Shown here: positions 19,084-22,272 of the stretch, piece by piece
Numbering within the stretch: the first letter of the stretch is position 1
How the letters are laid out: each line of letters begins with the position of its first letter
Source: Phoronis ovalis
Taxonomy: Eukaryota; Phoronida; Phoronidae
Length of the DNA: 22,272 nucleotides
Direction: 5' to 3'
Assembly (NCBI GenBank): GCA_028565635.1
Contig: JAOXYB010089718.1
Coordinates: 1-22,272 of the forward strand
Notes under the pieces: model-generated
Seen by the model: only the letters and a program-made list of their open reading frames with translations
What the model was told of the DNA's origin: nothing
The model's database searches: none
Made by a program: the position numbers and the translations under genes

Positions 19084-21829
19084 CTATTGTTCAAGTTTTT
19101 CTAGCTCAATCTTTCGCATGGCATCGATTTCCCGTACCATCTGACACACACCACAGAGATAACAAAATGTCATTGTTAGACAATCTGTCATGATTGATCC
19201 CTTTAAAGAAACAAAAATAAAGTAAAGTTATATTCAGAACTATATGTACATTCCAAGCACCTGCCATAATTATTTATTACCTCGTATCTCTTTTCTAGAC
19301 GATCAACCTTCCTCATCGGGACGTCCTACTAAATACATTCCAGAAGGAAATCAGTGCCAAATCCGCTTGACGTTGCAAAATGATACTATAATGGAAATAA
19401 TTTTAAGAAGAGTGAGAGAAAAACTTATGTCTACTTTCTTTTTCTTTACTGATTATCTGTGCTCACATAAGCAAAAGCATTTTCTTCTATTTATACATTA
19501 ATTAAATACAACGTTGAGGCATGATATGACATCTTTGTGTTATCTGGTACTACGTCAAAAATGTTTTGTCAAGTCATTAACGAGCGCTGTCCGTGTGAGA
19601 GTGAACAACTGGGACCCGTTGTCGGACACATTGTAAAGTTACAATTCCGTAAGTCAGGAGTTATGGAAGCAAAATGCGTTGTCATATTTTCGGTATTTCT
19701 GGATTTTCAGTATTTATGGCGTAAATATTTACGGAATTGTAACTTTACATTGTTTCCGACAACGGACCACTGGGCTCAATCAAACATGTTTCAGATGTAT
19801 TCTTACTTAGTTTCGGGTATAATGTTTCACAATGCTTCAAAAACAATTCACTGCTATGTTTGACAAAAATGGAGATCCAAAAATTTCATGAAATTGTTTA
19901 AATATATACATGTAGTGGTGATATCTGTAATGGAATAGCGTGTTATTCATAGGGTTATTCATAGCCGTGCAAAACGTCTCATGGAGCTTTCAAGTGGCAA
20001 TATGAGTATACAAGTAACACACATGGTAAGCATGAATATTTATCAGAAATAATAAATGCTATTTTGTATATTACCACTGACCTCCGGAAATGAAGCTTTG
20101 TTGTGATTTTCATGAAATTTGGATCGGTAGATTTTTTATACATTTTGCATGTGAAACATTTTACCTAAAATTGCGTTCGGATACATTTCAATACACATAC
20201 TTCGATCTAAGAATAATACCCGGGAATACTATTAATACTAACTTTAATATTATTTTGGAGTCTCAGTTTAGTTCTCAAATTGATAGTACCTCCTGGGACT
20301 AAACATGGAACACAGCAACTTTCATCCATTAATTTAGAGAAGTACGCTACATAGCATAAAGGACACAAACATGCCAAACAACCTACAAGAAATAAAACAA
20401 TTCCCCCGAATATTTAATCTAGTAAATAAGAACAAGAGTATAGCTTACGCTCAAAGCTGTGTATTTTCATGTTGTAACTATAGCAAGGCTGTAACAGTAA
20501 GTTATCTTCACTATTTGTTCTTATATGCAGTTAACGTTATCGGTGTGTCTACGTCATCAAGCACCGTATGTGGTAGTTCAAAGGTGCATTAGTTACGTAA
20601 ATAGTATTTACCCACTGCCTTTCATCCGTACTCCATAATTGGACAGAGCAGCGGAAATTATTATAGTACATGCATGAAAGACAACTTATTTTAGCATTCT
20701 GCTGGGTATTTTGTCTGGGTCCTTGATATGTTTAAATATAACGTAAATATTTTCACACACATGAGTCGAAATCTCCGCAGCATCCATATATTCCTGTTGT
20801 CCAGGCCCTGCCAGAGGCTGTTTTCCAACTATCGCCAGTATTTACTAAGTTGGTCGTACCTGAATTCGCTGGTGGCTGCAATGAATTTAATTAATTCCTT
20901 TTATTTCAAAAGGCATTTAAAAAGGCAAAAATGTGTCACATCAGTTTATAATAAGCATATATACTATGTACTGTTTATTAAATCTTACATGGTATCAACA
21001 GAAAATGCTCACAACATGCTGAAAAGAAAATGGTCATTTGGAAAGACACAGGATAATCAGCAGGTAACTAAGATAGGCAACTGATTATTTGGCACCAATA
21101 CAATAAAATATTCAGCCGTAAAGTTTGTTGACTTCTTTACCTGTTTAATAACTGGATCAACATTTAGGCCACCATGTTCGTGTGGTTTAATAACGTGACG
21201 ATAATAATGAGGTGGGTTGGTGTGATAAGGACTGTAGATCCTGTGGATCCGTACATTTTCTAAGCAGTGAATCCTATCACTTCTGTGACAACCTTTGTAA
21301 GATATACATGAATGTAAATAAGTATAATGATTCATAATTGAGAAGTAATTACAAGGCTATCAGAAAGTCCGTATAATTGCATGAGTTCAAAACGTGCTCT
21401 CTAGGGTCATTGTAGGGTGCAGTGTTTATAAATTACAACCCTGGATCTGTAATAAGTTATGATAATCTTAATGCCAATTTAATTTTTCTTGCTTTTTATA
21501 TACAGTTTCAGCTGCAGCCTACTTTGTATATCTTACAAGTTTTATAGAACTAGGTGTGTTGGTAGACGTGTTAGTCCCATGCAGCGCAGTATCCGAGATC
21601 ACTCACCATAATAGCAACGTCCATAATCATGTGGACTCGGCTTGCCGGGTGTTGGATGATAGAGGTGATGCTGAGGATCGGGTTTTAAGCGATGCTGCAA
21701 AGGAGGGCCAATAACTGGCACAGGGCCTTCTGGATAGTCCTCTCGAAAGTGTTTATTACGGTTCTTGTGAACGTTTGGATGTCCACGTAATTTAGAAGCG
21801 TCAGTATAGTCAGGACGAGGCAGTTCCAT
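19084..21829 (-). CDS. PLAC8-family Cys-rich protein, 237 aa, with His/Pro-rich N-terminus
   Basis: Five exons join in frame: 21607-21829, 21141-21259, 20761-20875, 20243-20382 and 19084-19200. Two junctions rebuild split codons (G|AA = E75 and T|GT = C153). Residues 1-120 are rich in His, Pro and Tyr (PLQHRLKPDPQHHLYHPTPG, PYHTNPPHYYRHVIKPHEHG). The PLAC8 domain spans about 131-222: WTTGIYGCCGDFDSCCLACL, the core CPLCYVAYFSK, then a Cys cluster, INLRTKLRLQNNIKGS, and the closing TFCYLCGVCQMVREIDAM. Cys 146/147, 153/154, 157, 159, 162 and 206, 212, 215, 218 match the family spacing. The tail is charged and ends LEKLEQ. PLAC8 proteins are small membrane-associated or cytosolic proteins linked to differentiation, metal handling and innate immunity; the role here is unknown. 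An AG just upstream of the ATG (21838-21839) may be the acceptor of a 5'UTR intron. Confidence 0.95.
19608..19774. mobile_element. Fold-back/MITE-like inverted-repeat element in the PLAC8 last intron
   Basis: Arms of 37 bp (19616-19652 and 19729-19765) are reverse complements with only two mismatches; the left arm begins CCGTTGTCGGACACATTGTA and ends TTCCGTAA. The loop is 76 bp. A possible 6-bp direct repeat, ACTGGG (19608-19613 and 19769-19774), flanks the arms and may be the target duplication. The inner edge holds a perfect 14-bp palindrome, CGTAAATATTTACG, at 19720-19733. There is no transposase frame. Confidence 0.7.
19942..19965. repeat. 12-bp tandem duplication in a PLAC8 intron
   Basis: GTTATTCATAGG is followed directly by GTTATTCATAGC. 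It is a short local duplication with no evident role. Confidence 0.6.
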
Positions 21830-22272
21830 TTTGCAACCTATACAATAATGCTTTATGCAATGAAATTATAAATATACCAAAAAATGGGTGCGTCCGATAT
21901 ACATGATTTTAATTTTAGTACAAAGGTACTTTCTTTATCTAACGGAGCGACAGTCGCTTATACTCTAGTCCTGGTTTCATGACGTTCGTGGTACGCCTCT
22001 TAATAATCTGACATGTGAGGCTTAGACGTAGTTATAGTAATAGTAACCACAACGTTCCATGCGTGAAAGTTGTAGTTGCATCTATATGTTTCCGCGTGAA
22101 ACAGCGTAGCAATTATGAATTCATAACAGCAACAGAATCACATCTCAGTGCTGACTTCTGTAGTGATGTAGTGGTTAGGTGTTTCCTCCCACTATAGTCC
22201 CGTCCACAAACGCACTTACCCCAGAACAAGTTACCCCTGGAACGAGTTGTCGCTAGTTATAAGTGCTTTGTG
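21830..22272. other. 5' flank of the PLAC8 gene
   Basis: This should contain the 5'UTR and promoter of the PLAC8 gene. No TATA box could be tied to a start site with confidence. At 22216-22246 two units, TTACCCCAGAACAAG and TTACCCCTGGAACGAG, lie in tandem next to the window edge. No coding exon was recognised. Confidence 0.4.

Noticed and set aside
19281-19325. Minus-strand 45-bp exon-like segment (15 codons, TAGTAG acceptor, GAG|GTAATA donor) between two PLAC8 exons
   Set aside because: The exon at 20243-20382 ends LRLQNNIK and joins directly, in frame, to GSIMTDC, as in the PLAC8 family; inserting this segment would break that conserved stretch.
19537-19863. Plus-strand 108-codon ORF
   Set aside because: It runs through both arms and the loop of the inverted-repeat element and shows no protein motif.
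1-22272. tRNA, rRNA or CRISPR arrays
   Set aside because: No tRNA B-box with a matching A-box and arm pairing was seen, no rRNA-like block, and none of the repeats has the spacer structure of a CRISPR array.

Overview
This is an AT-rich stretch of animal nuclear DNA. Coding exons are short, every intron I could place is GT-AG, and the reading frame stays open across every predicted junction. CLCA, PLAC8 and VWA-domain proteins together with small inverted-repeat elements suggest an invertebrate, most likely a mollusc such as a bivalve. That placement is inference; no species-specific marker was seen.

Layout, left to right. (1) 350-2950, minus: six exons encoding the first 341 residues of a CLCA-family protein (calcium-activated chloride channel regulator/metalloprotease), with signal peptide, HEXXH protease site and the start of its VWA domain; the rest lies beyond the left edge. 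(2) 2951-6500: mostly non-coding, with one unexplained basic ORF at 5275-5604. (3) 6504-9014, minus: a complete four-exon gene for a 631-residue, probably nuclear VWA-domain protein with uncharacterised N- and C-terminal regions. Upstream are a 5'UTR exon, a TATA box, an initiator-like motif and a CRE. (4) 10818-12479, minus, and 15299-16990, plus: a head-to-head pair of two-exon genes for polar, apparently disordered proteins (422 and 434 aa) that I do not recognise. Near their midpoint is a 20-bp perfect palindrome centred on a CRE and flanked by inverted CCAAT boxes, a candidate shared promoter. (5) 17705-18101: a small DNA transposon (MITE-like) with inverted ends, an 8-bp target duplication and about nine internal units spaced about 30 bp apart. 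(6) 19084-21829, minus: a complete five-exon gene for a 237-residue PLAC8-family protein with a His/Pro-rich N-terminus; its last intron holds a 37-bp-arm inverted-repeat element. (7) 21830-22272: non-coding, with a short tandem repeat at the right edge.

The genes do not form a recognisable pathway. CLCA acts at the cell surface or in secretions, PLAC8 proteins are small Cys-rich membrane-associated or cytosolic proteins, and the VWA protein looks nuclear. The exon models rest on frame continuity, splice consensus and, for CLCA, PLAC8 and the VWA core, recognisable family motifs. No tRNA, rRNA or CRISPR array was recognised.
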